Shown: positions 25,591-35,400 of the stretch, in pieces | How positions within the stretch are numbered: the first letter of the stretch is position 1 | Layout of the letters: each line of letters starts with the position of its first letter | Assembly: GCF_009363075.1 (NCBI RefSeq) | Contig: NZ_CP045293.1 | Coordinates: 1,550,001-1,614,000, forward strand | Direction of reading: 5' to 3' | Origin: Paenibacillus guangzhouensis | GTDB taxonomy: Bacteria; Bacillota; Bacilli; Paenibacillales; Paenibacillaceae | Length of the DNA: 64,000 nucleotides | The notes under the pieces: generated by a model | The model's database searches: none | Told to the model about the DNA's origin: nothing | What the model saw: the letters and a program-made list of their open reading frames with translations, nothing else | Made by a program: the position numbers and the translations under genes

Positions 25591-26919
25591 ATGAATTCTT
25601 TTGAATCCTATACCCAATCGTTGGCTGGTCGGGACGTAACCGTTATCGGTGCTGGCGTCAGCAACTCACCGTTGATTCGCATGCTGTTCTCGGCCGGAGC
25701 GCACGTTACAGTGCGTGACCGTAATTCTGACCTACCTCGGGAGGAGTGGGACGATCTAGGCGTCGAGCTGCGCCTAGGGGAAAATTACCTTGATCATGTT
25801 GAGGGCGACATTGTGTTCCGTACTCCAGGTATGCGACCAGACCATCCAGCGCTGGTCTTGGCCCGCGCTGGTGGCAGCCGAGTGACCAGTGAGATGGAGG
25901 AGTTCTTCGCACTATGTCCATGTCCCATTTTCGGCGTGACCGGTTCGGACGGTAAGACCACCACTACGTCGTTGATTGCCGAGATATTAGCCAACGGAGG
26001 ACATAAGGTACATTTAGGAGGCAACATCGGTACGCCACTTTTGACGCGTGCGGGCGTGATGTCGGAGCAGGACGCATGCGTGGTCGAGCTGTCCAGCTTC
26101 CAGTTGATGGACATGACGCGCTCTCCCGATGTGGCAGTGATTACAAACATCTCGCCCAATCATCTCGACTGGCACTGCGACATGGATGAATATATCGCCG
26201 CGAAGCGCCGACTGTTGGATTTTCAGAGTGCTGAAGACCTTGCCATCCTCAACGGTGACAAACCGATGACAGCCACACTAAGCGGGCGGGGACGAACCAA
26301 GTATTTTGGAAGGCACACGGTCCGCAATGGCATGATCGACGGTTTGGTACCCATCAGTGATATTCGTTTGCCGGGGTGGTATAACGTGGAAAACGTCATG
26401 GCTGCCATGACCGCCGTGCGGGGGACTGTGTCGGACAAGGCAATTTTGGAAACGGTCCGGACCTTCGCTGGCGTGGAACACCGTAACCAGTGGGTGGCAA
26501 CGGTGGGTGGCGTGAATTACTACAATAACTCCATCGGCTCTAGCCCAGCTCGTACTGTTGCTACTCTGCATGCGCACGTGGGCAGAGTACTGCTGATCGC
26601 CGGAGGGCGAGATAAGAAGGTGCCTTTTGACGAGATGGCTCGGTTGCTGCCTGATCATGCTAAGGTGTTGCTGTTGATAGGCGAAGCGGCCAGTCAAATC
26701 GAGGCTGCGGCGCGAGGAGTACCGAGGTGTCCGCCCATTGTCCGCTGCGAAAGCCTAGATGAGGCAGTGGTGCAAGCGCATAAGCTAGCCATACCGGGCG
26801 ACACTGTGCTGCTGAGCCCTGCCTGCACTGCATATGACCAATACAACAACTTTGAAGAGCGTGGGCGTCACTTTGTAGAGCTGGTCAGGGCATTGCGCCG
26901 ATTTGAGGGAAAGGATTGA
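25591..26919 (+). CDS. murD: UDP-N-acetylmuramoylalanine--D-glutamate ligase, orphan MurD
   Basis: A 442-residue Mur ligase that adds D-Glu to UDP-MurNAc-L-Ala in the cytoplasm. The N-terminal Rossmann part is VIGAGVSNSPLIRMLFSAGA. The ATP site is GVTGSDGKTTTTSL, followed by GGNIGTPLL, VVELSSFQL and ISPNHLDWHCDMDEYIAAK. The C-terminal domain has a GGRDKKVPFDEM segment. The GSDGKTTTT form recalls clostridial MurD. The ATG at 25591 has GGAGG five bases before. No division or cell-wall genes adjoin it, so this is probably a second MurD copy, and its base composition is richer in GC than its neighbours. Confidence 0.85.
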   Translation: MNSFESYTQSLAGRDVTVIGAGVSNSPLIRMLFSAGAHVTVRDRNSDLPREEWDDLGVELRLGENYLDHVEGDIVFRTPGMRPDHPALVLARAGGSRVTSEMEEFFALCPCPIFGVTGSDGKTTTTSLIAEILANGGHKVHLGGNIGTPLLTRAGVMSEQDACVVELSSFQLMDMTRSPDVAVITNISPNHLDWHCDMDEYIAAKRRLLDFQSAEDLAILNGDKPMTATLSGRGRTKYFGRHTVRNGMIDGLVPISDIRLPGWYNVENVMAAMTAVRGTVSDKAILETVRTFAGVEHRNQWVATVGGVNYYNNSIGSSPARTVATLHAHVGRVLLIAGGRDKKVPFDEMARLLPDHAKVLLLIGEAASQIEAAARGVPRCPPIVRCESLDEAVVQAHKLAIPGDTVLLSPACTAYDQYNNFEERGRHFVELVRALRRFEGKD

Positions 26920-26972
26920 ATTGATTTATTACGCTATGACGAGTTCCTGAAATTATTGGCGCAATAATGCAG

Positions 26973-26999
26973 AAGGCCCACATCCAATGCGGGCTTTTT
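26973..26999 (+). terminator. Rho-independent terminator after murD
   Basis: GCCC-A-CAT / ATG-C-GGGC with a 3-base loop and a five-T tail, about 55 bases after the stop. Confidence 0.75.
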
Positions 27000-27062
27000 G
27001 TTTTTGCTAAATTTCTGTCGATCTTCTTATGTACACTGTGCTCTTGGATATCTAAAACCTAT

Positions 27063-27278
27063 CTATTTATCAATTTCTTCTAGAGCTTCTGTGGCAATGG
27101 TCATGGATGCCTCGTTGCCTTGTGCTGAATTCTCTGCAATAGTCTTTAGCGCTTTTTTGGCGATCTCCATCTGTGCGGTCAAACGGTCAACCATTTTGGC
27201 AAGATCGATGGCAAAGTCGTCTGTTAGTTCGCCATTGCCTATTAAGACAACCGTAGTAAACTCGAATCTATTTTTCAT
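27063..27278 (-). CDS. Small hypothetical helical protein
   Basis: A 71-residue protein with AAGGAGATGG about seven bases before its ATG, which is the main support. After a short strand (FEFTTVVLIGNGELTDD) the rest is predicted amphipathic helix (MVDRLTAQMEIAKKALKTIA and EASMTIATEALEEIDK), possibly a helical hairpin or coiled coil. No family is recognised. An overlapping forward frame at 26998-27315 lacks a ribosome binding site and starts inside the murD terminator, so it is rejected. Confidence 0.6.
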   Translation of the reverse strand: MKNRFEFTTVVLIGNGELTDDFAIDLAKMVDRLTAQMEIAKKALKTIAENSAQGNEASMTIATEALEEIDK

Positions 27279-27536
27279 CTTTATCCATCTCCTTATTGTC
27301 TATATGGGCGTATGAAAATCATAGGCTACATACGCTGTTTTGTAAATGTTTATCCTTTTTACGACTTTGCTTGGCGTTCTTTGTCATTTCGTTAGTTTTG
27401 TCCGAAGTAAGTATTCCATGATACAATAATGGCACTAATATTTTCCAAAGTGACGGAGGCAGGACAACCGATCTACGAAAGCCTTACTCATACGTATTTG
27501 AAACAAAAATCTATAGTTTTTCTACTAGGAGGGATC

Positions 27537-28142
27537 ATGCTGCAGAAGCTCTTTAACGATTTAATTAAGCTGGACGTGAAGCCGCTCCTTTCCAAGCATG
27601 GATTCACAAAAAAGAGTTTGAATTTCAATAAGATAACAGAGAGCCTCATCTACATGTTCAATTTCCAAAAATCATCTGGCAATTCAACGGACAATGTAAT
27701 GTTTTATGTGAACTGCGGTATTTATGCAACAGAGTTGGCAAAGATCCAATCGAAAGATATTCTGACGGCACCCCAAGAAGCAGAGTGTCACTTCAGAGCG
27801 AGAATCGGGGAGATTGCCCAGTCTATTCCAGATCGATTTTCAATTACGCCTGATACAAATATGGATGACTTAAGAAAGACGCTACTCAGTGGGTTAGAGG
27901 AGGTTATTTCTTTCTATGAAACGGTGACCAGTGCCAGATCCATAGTTGATTATTACACTTCAGGTCCTTATTTACATCTGGGTGAAGAGAGCTTTCATTT
28001 GCTATTACAATCCAATGATGTATTAGCGGCTAAACATTATTTGAAGGCTTTGCAGGAAAAGTACGGAACAGAAACGCGATGGACCATATTCGAAAATAAA
28101 TACAATGCCGTCTTCAAAAAACACGGAGTGAAATTTGATTAG
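27537..28142 (+). CDS. DUF4304-like protein
   Basis: A 201-residue protein whose N-terminal half fits the DUF4304 pattern: FNDLIKLDVKPLLSKHGFTKKSLNFNK, then a strand with FNFQKSSGNS and VMFYVNCGIY. The function of this domain is not known; it is often found in lone accessory genes of Firmicutes. The ATG at 27537 follows AGGAGGG by four or five bases. The in-frame ATG at 27429 has no such site. Confidence 0.6.
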   Translation: MLQKLFNDLIKLDVKPLLSKHGFTKKSLNFNKITESLIYMFNFQKSSGNSTDNVMFYVNCGIYATELAKIQSKDILTAPQEAECHFRARIGEIAQSIPDRFSITPDTNMDDLRKTLLSGLEEVISFYETVTSARSIVDYYTSGPYLHLGEESFHLLLQSNDVLAAKHYLKALQEKYGTETRWTIFENKYNAVFKKHGVKFD

Positions 28143-28218
28143 CAATTAGACAGCATAATGAGTGTATGTGAGAAATGATGTGAAGTAGCAGTAAGCATTA
28201 GGACTTTAAGAAGAAAGG

Positions 28219-29433
28219 ATGACGGGAGTGCCAAATGATAACCAAGCTCGCTCTTCAGCTTCTGTTAAAGAAGATGGTTGTTATCCCATTGATCTGACGG
28301 GTCCTCGCAGCCACACGCTTGTCATGCGGCCCGGTGTGGGCAGCCTATCTATCGGACCTTCGCACTTGGGGAAAAGGGCGGACCTTCATGTCGCGCCAGA
28401 CGCGCGTATCGATTGGACGGTATTCGATGCCTTCGCTACGCCGGCGGGCTCGCCCTGGCCTCGATTTCTGTACTATACAGGGAGTGACGCAGGCTTCTTG
28501 GATTGGGCCCAGAAACGTCCCATCGAAGAGATGACGTGGGCTCCGGTCCTGTCTGCAGATTTAGTGGTGGACGCCAGCCAGTCCATTTTGCATGGCTTGC
28601 ATATCGAGCTGGGGCCGTCCAAAGGGCGCCTGAGCTTAAAGCTTCCGAAGGGACCTTTCCGCCTGAACTTATCTGGCGATCTATCACGCTTCACGGCCAC
28701 AGGCGATATGCCGTCTTCACTGACACTAGCGCCGCGCACCAGCCGACGCAAGAATGATCCGCCTATCACAATTCCCGACCTCGGTGAATTGCACCAGGTA
28801 ACGAGTCTTACGCTGCAAAATACGCCGCTGGGACAGCCCATCTCGCTGGACTGCCTAGACCGGTTCCCAAACCTTGACTCACTAAGTTTGTGGGGGAATT
28901 TTTGCAATATGGACTTGTTGGCTCGTCAAGCCCGGTTAACGAATCTGGAGCTGCGCTTCATGCCTGATTTGGAGGAATTGCCATCCTTGGGCACGTGGCC
29001 GTTGCTTGATAGATTTATCGCCTACAATGTAGAAGAGACCGCAGGCAAGCGCCTAAGGCAGCAAATGAAAACACGCGCAAAAACCCGCCCATGGACCGGT
29101 TATGCTTCTGTGAGCCAATTGCGAAAGTCTGCGTGGTGGACGAGCGAATTTGGTCGCCCGTTCTCGTCCTGGCCTAAACGTCTGGCCAAACTGGCTAACG
29201 AAGCTTACAACGTTGCACAGGCGTCCTTGGCTCAGTCCCGCAGCCTTGCGGATGCCGAGGCAGCCATTACCGCTTTCACCGTGCGTTTCAATACCCTCAA
29301 AGGCATCGAAACCACCGAAAGAGAAGACCTTGGCGAAGCCGTGTGGCAACTCAGCCAGTCTGATCACCTGATTGGCCAGTCTATCACGGAGGAGATGGCT
29401 CAATGCTGGTTCGATGCAGCTCGCGAATACTGA
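28219..29433 (+). CDS. Hypothetical protein with leucine-rich-repeat-like centre
   Basis: A 404-residue protein, not recognised. Residues 150-280 have a beta-strand repeat rhythm with leucines at regular steps (LTLQNTPLGQPISLDCLDRF, LDSLSLWGNF, LTNLELRFMPDLEELPSLG), like a short leucine-rich solenoid. The last 110 residues are helical with many Lys, Ser and Trp. No signal peptide or catalytic motif is seen. The start is uncertain, since AAAGG abuts the ATG. Its codon use is richer in GC than the DUF4304 gene before it. Confidence 0.6.
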   Translation: MTGVPNDNQARSSASVKEDGCYPIDLTGPRSHTLVMRPGVGSLSIGPSHLGKRADLHVAPDARIDWTVFDAFATPAGSPWPRFLYYTGSDAGFLDWAQKRPIEEMTWAPVLSADLVVDASQSILHGLHIELGPSKGRLSLKLPKGPFRLNLSGDLSRFTATGDMPSSLTLAPRTSRRKNDPPITIPDLGELHQVTSLTLQNTPLGQPISLDCLDRFPNLDSLSLWGNFCNMDLLARQARLTNLELRFMPDLEELPSLGTWPLLDRFIAYNVEETAGKRLRQQMKTRAKTRPWTGYASVSQLRKSAWWTSEFGRPFSSWPKRLAKLANEAYNVAQASLAQSRSLADAEAAITAFTVRFNTLKGIETTEREDLGEAVWQLSQSDHLIGQSITEEMAQCWFDAAREY

Positions 29434-29504
29434 TAAGCTAACCCGAACACTTGATTCATGAAAATATTGTCGTCGCTCTATTAAATTAGAAGGTGGGTTA
29501 ATCA

Positions 29505-30191
29505 TTGCAGGTTTTTGTTTGTAACATAGATTTTGAATGGAAGGAGCCCTTGTATTATAAGGCTCTTGAAAGAGTGGATGAACGAAAGAAGGAGAAAATT
29601 GTTCGTTTTGTTCATAAAGAAGATGCATATCGATCCTTGCTGGCGGACTTGCTGCTAAGAACCATCTTAAATGACCAGTTTCATTTGAAGGATGAAGATA
29701 TGTTGTTCGGATGGAATGAATATGGCAAACCATATTTAATAAATAGGGATAACATTTGCTTTAATCTTACGCATTCAGGAGACTGGGTCGGTTGTGTGAT
29801 CGGACAAAAACCTGTGGGAATCGAAATCGAGTATATGAAGTCTATTGATTTAAATATTGCCAAACGATTTTTCAGCCCAGATGAATATTTTGCACTTCAG
29901 AGGGAAACTCAGGAAAAACAGCTCGATTTTTTCTACGATTTGTGGACACTTAAGGAAAGTTATATCAAAGCGGTTGGAAAGGGCATGGCTATTCCTTTAG
30001 ATTCATTTACGATCCGGCCAGAGGGAGATTCAGCGTTAATTTCTGGACTCGATCAAGAATATTACTTTAAGAATTATAATTTCACGGAAGGTTACAAGAT
30101 GGCTGTTTGCAGTAGTAATAACTGCTTTCCGTCAAAACCAATGTTTGTGGACGCCTTGCGGCTTATACAAGGAGAACTTTTTGTTTATTGA
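29505..30191 (+). CDS. Sfp-type 4'-phosphopantetheinyl transferase
   Basis: A 228-residue enzyme that transfers the phosphopantetheine arm from CoA to carrier-protein serines, here most likely the seven carrier domains of the nearby NRPS and PKS proteins. Visible motifs are GKPYL then ICFNLTHSGDWV, the Mg site VGIEIE (Glu where many have Asp), and the Sfp signature WTLKESYIKAVGKG. The start is TTG at 29505 about eight bases after AAGGTGGG. It leads the biosynthetic region but is separated from the main operon by a terminator and a glycosyltransferase gene. Confidence 0.92.
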   Translation: MQVFVCNIDFEWKEPLYYKALERVDERKKEKIVRFVHKEDAYRSLLADLLLRTILNDQFHLKDEDMLFGWNEYGKPYLINRDNICFNLTHSGDWVGCVIGQKPVGIEIEYMKSIDLNIAKRFFSPDEYFALQRETQEKQLDFFYDLWTLKESYIKAVGKGMAIPLDSFTIRPEGDSALISGLDQEYYFKNYNFTEGYKMAVCSSNNCFPSKPMFVDALRLIQGELFVY

Positions 30192-30214
30192 GACCAATGC
30201 TGCATAATAGCCTG

Positions 30215-30260
30215 AAATAGAAAATAGGATCCTTTATCCATAGGATCCTATTTTCTATTT
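30215..30260. terminator. Perfect 19-bp stem, bidirectional terminator
   Basis: Bases 30215-30233 (AAATAGAAAATAGGATCCT) repeat exactly in inverse at 30242-30260 with an 8-base loop. A-rich and T-rich ends give terminator character in both directions. It closes the transferase gene. Confidence 0.8.
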
Positions 30261-30371
30261 ATTCTTTAAGTCCAACATTACTTTTAATATTCTATGTTGA
30301 CGGCTTTCCATTCCGCATTTACACTGACGATGATTTAAGGCATATATTTTGTGACGATTGGAGTGAAGCGA

Positions 30372-31433
30372 ATGGAGCAGTTAATAAGCATTGTGATGCC
30401 AACGTATAATCGGGCGCATATCATTTCCGGCGCGATCGAGTCCATCTTGTGCCAGTCTTACGTGAGCTGGGAGCTGATCGTTGTTGATGACCGAAGCACG
30501 GATCATACGGAAGAGGCGATCCGTGAGTGGATGCGCAAAGATGTGCTAATCCGTTATGTGCGTAATGAACGGGAAAAAGGACCGGGAGGCGCGCGAAACA
30601 CAGGAATGCTGGCGGCACGAGGCGAATATTTGGCGTTTCTTGATTCCGATGACGAATGGTATCCTTGCCATTTGACCGATAGCATGAGGACGCATGCGCT
30701 GACGAAAGCGGATATCAGCTTTGCGTTATGGGTGGAACGGCACGGGGATATTACCTCCTACTACTTTGATAATGAGGTTGAGCGGTACTGGCTACATTCG
30801 ATGCGAACAACGTTCGAAACATGGAATGATGGAGTCACGATTGTATTCGAAAAAGGATTGTTCGAGGCGTTTTTATCACATACGCGCAATTTTTTTCAAC
30901 TGAACACGATGGTATTTCGCCGGGAGCTGCTGGAGGAAGTCGGCTTGATCAACGAACATTTCTATCTGGGGGAAGATACGACCTATTTGCTCCGTTTTTT
31001 CGACAAATACAGAATTGCGCTGCAAACCAAACCTCATGCCGTCTACCATGAATCTCCCGACAGCCTCTACTTCTTCTGTGACCGCTGGCAGCTTGATCCC
31101 GATACGATCCATCTCAATGAGGAAATATATATAAAAATCGAGGGACTTAGCTTCAAATCAATCAAGGTGCGTGAGCATATCCGGGATTTGGTCGCTCAGT
31201 CCGATTCCGTCAGCAAAAAAGCGAAACAGCTCTCATACATTGACATTGGCATCGCAAGCAAATATTATACACTCAGCTATTTGAACCGTTACAACCGCAA
31301 AAAAGCACTCCACTATTGCCGCCAATCCCTTCGTTATAAAGTTTCGATTTTTAATCTGTTTTTGTTTGTCAAACTGCTGTTTTCAAGCAAGAGCGGAAAT
31401 GCTTTTTTGCATAGGGCTCTTAATTTCTGGTAG
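30372..31433 (+). CDS. Glycosyltransferase family 2
   Basis: A 353-residue GT-A-fold transferase. Its N-terminus reads ISIVMPTYNRAHIISGAIES, followed by the nucleotide site IVVDDRSTDHTEEA. The metal-binding DSDDEW stands near residue 90, and the acceptor-side ED motif is in LGEDTTYLLRF. The C-terminal 100 residues are basic and helical. The ATG at 30372 follows GGAGTGA; a GTG at 30351 is possible. Lying between the phosphopantetheinyl transferase and the NRPS operon, it may glycosylate the product, but an unrelated cell-envelope role is equally possible. Confidence 0.85.
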   Translation: MEQLISIVMPTYNRAHIISGAIESILCQSYVSWELIVVDDRSTDHTEEAIREWMRKDVLIRYVRNEREKGPGGARNTGMLAARGEYLAFLDSDDEWYPCHLTDSMRTHALTKADISFALWVERHGDITSYYFDNEVERYWLHSMRTTFETWNDGVTIVFEKGLFEAFLSHTRNFFQLNTMVFRRELLEEVGLINEHFYLGEDTTYLLRFFDKYRIALQTKPHAVYHESPDSLYFFCDRWQLDPDTIHLNEEIYIKIEGLSFKSIKVREHIRDLVAQSDSVSKKAKQLSYIDIGIASKYYTLSYLNRYNRKKALHYCRQSLRYKVSIFNLFLFVKLLFSSKSGNAFLHRALNFW

Positions 31434-31995
31434 AGATACTCAAAAAAGTAAAAGAATTTCCCCCTCGATTGTAAGATTATTACCCTATCGCAAGTAAAGG
31501 TTTAGCACTACTATAAGGGTAGGTTGTAAGAAATTTCCTTATCGTGTGGAAAGTATTTATTGAGTTAAAACGCTTTAATTCATTACCACTGTACCTACTT
31601 ACAATCATGATTCTCCCCCTTCGCAACACTGAACCGCCTGTATGATGAACTGCTGCAATGTACAAGCCTCGTTTTTTTGTTTCTACTGTAAGAATTTTCA
31701 ATCAACTGGAACCCGCACAATGCATGGACCTGTCATCAGCAAGATCACACAGTAGTAGCATGAGTTTGCTAGTCATCATGCCCCCTCACAATCACATGAA
31801 ATTATCTATTCAGCTTGAACCCACACATAAGCATGAGCTTGCTCTATCCGTACGCACCACGGCCATATTGGCACGAACTTGTCGTAGATTTTCTTGATTG
31901 AATGGTTTGTTTGCAGTCCGAATGTTATTAAAAAAGAATATTCGGAGCTAAGTTTTATTTTTCCAAACCACCCCACAAGGAGAGTGAGTGTATTC
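31434..31995. promoter_or_regulatory. Regulatory gap before the NRPS operon
   Basis: A 560-base region with no supported gene. It holds a set of degenerate repeats (31713-31838), an inverted repeat TCCGAAT (31917-31923) / ATTCGGA (31940-31946) with a 16-base spacer, and AAGGAG about 13 bases ahead of panD. No clear sigma-A promoter pair was found, so promoter use here is unresolved. Confidence 0.5.
31713..31838. repeat. Four degenerate repeats with 35-37-base spacing
   Basis: Units of the form (C)CACA-N-CATGA occur at 31713-31729, 31745-31764, 31785-31800 and 31821-31838. CATG recurs at 31723, 31760, 31795 and 31832. The first and last units also share GGAACCC/TGAACCC ahead of them. Confidence 0.4.
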
Positions 31996-32379
31996 ATGTT
32001 TAGAGAGATGCATAAGTCTAAAATTCACCGCGCTGTCGTAACAGAGGCCAATTTGAATTACGTAGGGAGCATAACCATCGATCAGGATCTATTGGATGCA
32101 TCGAACATTCTGGAGAACGAAAAAGTACAAGTTGTCAATATAAATAATGGAGCTAGGCTGGAGACATATGTCATCACCGGCCCAAGAGGCTCGGGAATGG
32201 TCTGCTTGAACGGCGCCGCTGCTAGACTAGTGCAGCCGGGCGACCGCGTCATTATTATTTCATACGCGATGATGGAGGAATCGGTAGCCCGTACGTATCG
32301 TCCGCATGTTGTTATTATGGACGAGCATAATCGCATCGTAACGGAGGATTATCAAGAACTGCATTCCACAACGGTGTGA
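31996..32379 (+). CDS. panD: Aspartate 1-decarboxylase
   Basis: A 127-residue pyruvoyl enzyme that decarboxylates L-aspartate to beta-alanine. Everything needed is present: K9 in KSKIHRA, the self-cleavage pair G24-S25 in YVGSITID (Ser becomes the pyruvoyl group), R54, T57 and Y58 in [11 protein letters not shown], and the later [12 protein letters not shown] loop. Starting at the ATG at 31996 gives exactly the family numbering and length. It is not next to panB or panC. It ends only 28 bases before the NRPS start, so it is surely in that operon and should supply beta-alanine as a building block, or feed CoA and carrier-arm synthesis. Confidence 0.93.
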   Translation: MFREMHKSKIHRAVVTEANLNYVGSITIDQDLLDASNILENEKVQVVNINNGARLETYVITGPRGSGMVCLNGAAARLVQPGDRVIIISYAMMEESVARTYRPHVVIMDEHNRIVTEDYQELHSTTV

Positions 32380-32407
32380 TAAAGAACAGAATGGAGGGCT
32401 TCCGACG

Positions 32408-35400
32408 ATGAGTACCATTCGTAATTTGTCTGGCGTATTGCTGGGGCGTAAGGAGAATGATGCGGGAATATTATTTTGCGAAAGTGGTCAGGAGCGCTAC
32501 TTGAGCTACGGCCAATTACTTGTGGAGGCCGGAAGGGTCCGTCATCTGCTGCGCGAGCGGGGCCTTGGTCCAGGCGATTTTGCCGTGATACAGACGGAAG
32601 ATAACGAACGGTTTATCCTTCTGTTCTGGGCTTGTGTGCTAGGTGGCATTATTCCCGTACCCGTGACGGCGGCACGTACGGATGAAGGACGCAAAAAGCT
32701 AATTCAGGTATGCAAGCAGTTGGAAACGTCGAGATTGCTCTGCGATGAAGAGCTGTGGCCGGGAATTCAAGGCTACGCTTTGAAGCAGGGGGAGACGGAG
32801 GCGCTAGCACAGCTCGAGTCCGGCAGCGTGCCGATGGCGGAGGTGATTGCGGCGGCTGCGGATGCAGGCCGGCCCGAGATGGAGCCGTATGAGGCGGCCG
32901 AGACGGACACCGCATTCATCCAGTTTACATCGGGATCTACGGGAGACCCGAAGGGGGTTGTGCTGACGCACGGCAATCTTCTGTCGAACATGCGAGCTAT
33001 TATCCATGGGGCACAGTCGACGGAGCGGGATGCTTCGCTCAGCTGGCTTCCACTGACGCATGATATGGGGCTCATCGGCTTTCATCTTTCACCGCTGTTA
33101 TGCGGCATGAATCAGTTGCACTTGCCGACCTCGACGTTTGTCCTTCATCCGATGAAATGGATGGAACTTACCCATAAGCACCGGGTGACATGTCTCTCTT
33201 CGCCGAATTTCGGATATGTGCATTTTCTGCAGCACTGGAAGCCGGAAGGAGCGGCAGCATGGGATTTATCGTGCGTCAGGCTGATATTTAACGGGGCCGA
33301 ACCGATATCGGCCGCCCATTGCCGCGATTTTCTGGATGCGATGAAGCCATACGGGTTAAAAGGAAACTGTATTTTTCCGGTATACGGCCTTGCGGAAGCG
33401 AGTCTGGCCGTAACGTTTCCAGGGACGGAAGATTACTTGCATACCATTAAGCTTGAGCGCCAATCGCTCGCGATTGGACAACCTGTACGCATGGCAGCGC
33501 AAGGGGATCAGACCGCAATCGAGATCGTTGAGCTGGGTTTCCCTGTACAAGCGTGCGAGGTGCGTATTTGCGGCGAAGCGGGGAATCCTTCGGCAGAAGG
33601 CAGTGTCGGATTGATTCATATTCGAGGCAGCAACGTGACAAGCGGCTACTATAAGCGTCCCGACGTTAACAGGCTTACGATTTCCTCGGACGGCTGGTTG
33701 AATACAGGAGATTTGGGTTTCTTGCTGGAAGGGCGTCTATATGTCACCGGTCGGATGAAGGATGTCATTTTCGTCAACGGGCAAAATGTGTATCCGCATG
33801 ATCTGGAGACGCTGATTAGCTGCTTGAAAGGGGCCGAAATCGGGAAAACGGCGATTGCCGCCATTCAGGACGCAACGACCAAGCGGGATGCGATCGCCGT
33901 TTTTATTCAGCATCGCGGCAAGATCAGCAGTTTTGTACCGCTGATGGTCGAGGTGAAAAAAATGCTGAATGGATCGGCTGGTCTGGACGTCGCTTTTGTT
34001 GTCCCCGTTCGGAGAATTCCAAAAACGACCTCTGGCAAAATTCAGCGCTACCTATTGGCGGAAGCGCTGCGTGAAGGCGAGTTTGCCGACGCGCTTGCCG
34101 AACTGGTGGAGCAGGAAGCGGCGGCCGCGATTCAGCGGCATGATGCGGAAGGTGACGATGCGTTGCGCGGGGATGCTGGCATAGAACCGACTACGGAGAC
34201 CGAGCAACGAATCTTATCCATCTGGCGCGAGGTGTTGAAAAAAAATGACATCGGCCGAAATGACGGCTTTCTTGAGCATGGAGGCAATTCTCTCAAGGCT
34301 GCTTATGCCGCCGCCAGGCTGCAAGAGGCGTTTAGCATTGAGTTTACGCTTACCGAGCTTTTTTTGCATGATAAGGTGAGTTCGCTAGCCATTTTGCTAG
34401 AGCAAAAGAAGCAGGCGAGCGAAGAAAGTGCCACAGCAGCTCCTCCACCGGTGGCAAAAACGGTGGAACGGACCGTTTATCCAGCGTCCTCTGCGCAAAA
34501 GCGGCTGTTCATTTTGGAACAGCTGAACCCGGGGCTGCTGGGCTATAATCTGCCGTTTGCAGTCCAGGTGAAGGGTCCGGTCGATATCGAACGATTCCGT
34601 GCGGCGTGGCGGGCACTGATCGAACGGCATCCGGCGCTGCGGACGTCCTTTCATATGGAAGACGGCCAGGTGATGCAGCGCATCGATCCGGCGGTCGAGC
34701 CACCGCTTGCCGTCGTAGACGGAAGCAGCTGGTCGGCGGATGAACTGGCGCTGCGTCAGCGCAGCTTCCTACAGCCGTTTCGGCTGGAGCAAGGTCCGCT
34801 GCTGCGCATGGAGCTTGTTCTTCAGGCGCACGAGTCAAGCATTCTGCTGCTGGATATGCATCATATCATTACGGACGGAACATCGATGGGTATTTTGATG
34901 TCCGATTTTATGAAGTTTTACGAGGGGAACGCGCCGGAACCGTTGTCTATCCATGGCGGAGATTTGGCGTTGTGGGGGGAAGCGGGTCGGTATGGCGGCT
35001 GGGTGGAGGGACAGAAGCGTTATTGGCGCGAAATCTTTCGGGATGATGTGCCGACTCCGGTGTTTCCGTCCACCTATCCAAGGCCGCAGATGCCAAGCTA
35101 TCGCGGCGCAATCGAGCGCTTCGAGCTGGAACCGGCGCTTGCTGGATCGCTGCGAGCATTGGCTAGACGCGAGGGCGTAACCTTATACACCGTCCTGCTG
35201 TCGATTTATTATGTGCTGTTCGCGAAATATACAGGCGAATCCGACATCGTTGTCGGCACGGCAGCCGCGAGACGGATGCGGCCGGAGCTGCAGAACGTAG
35301 TCGGGATGTTCGTTAACATGGTACCGATCCGGCTGCGTGGGCACAGCGGCTTGCGATTCGATCAATGGCTGAAACAGGTCCATGGGGATGTGCTGGCGGC

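Noticed and set aside
26998-27315. 105-residue forward frame after murD
   Set aside because: It starts in the terminator T run and lies opposite a small reverse gene that has a good ribosome binding site.
29053-29733. 226-residue reverse frame across 29053-29733
   Set aside because: It is antisense to both the leucine-rich protein and the phosphopantetheinyl transferase, whose motifs are clear.
31658-31897. 79-residue forward frame in the gap before panD
   Set aside because: It has no ribosome binding site, and its sequence simply translates the degenerate repeats.
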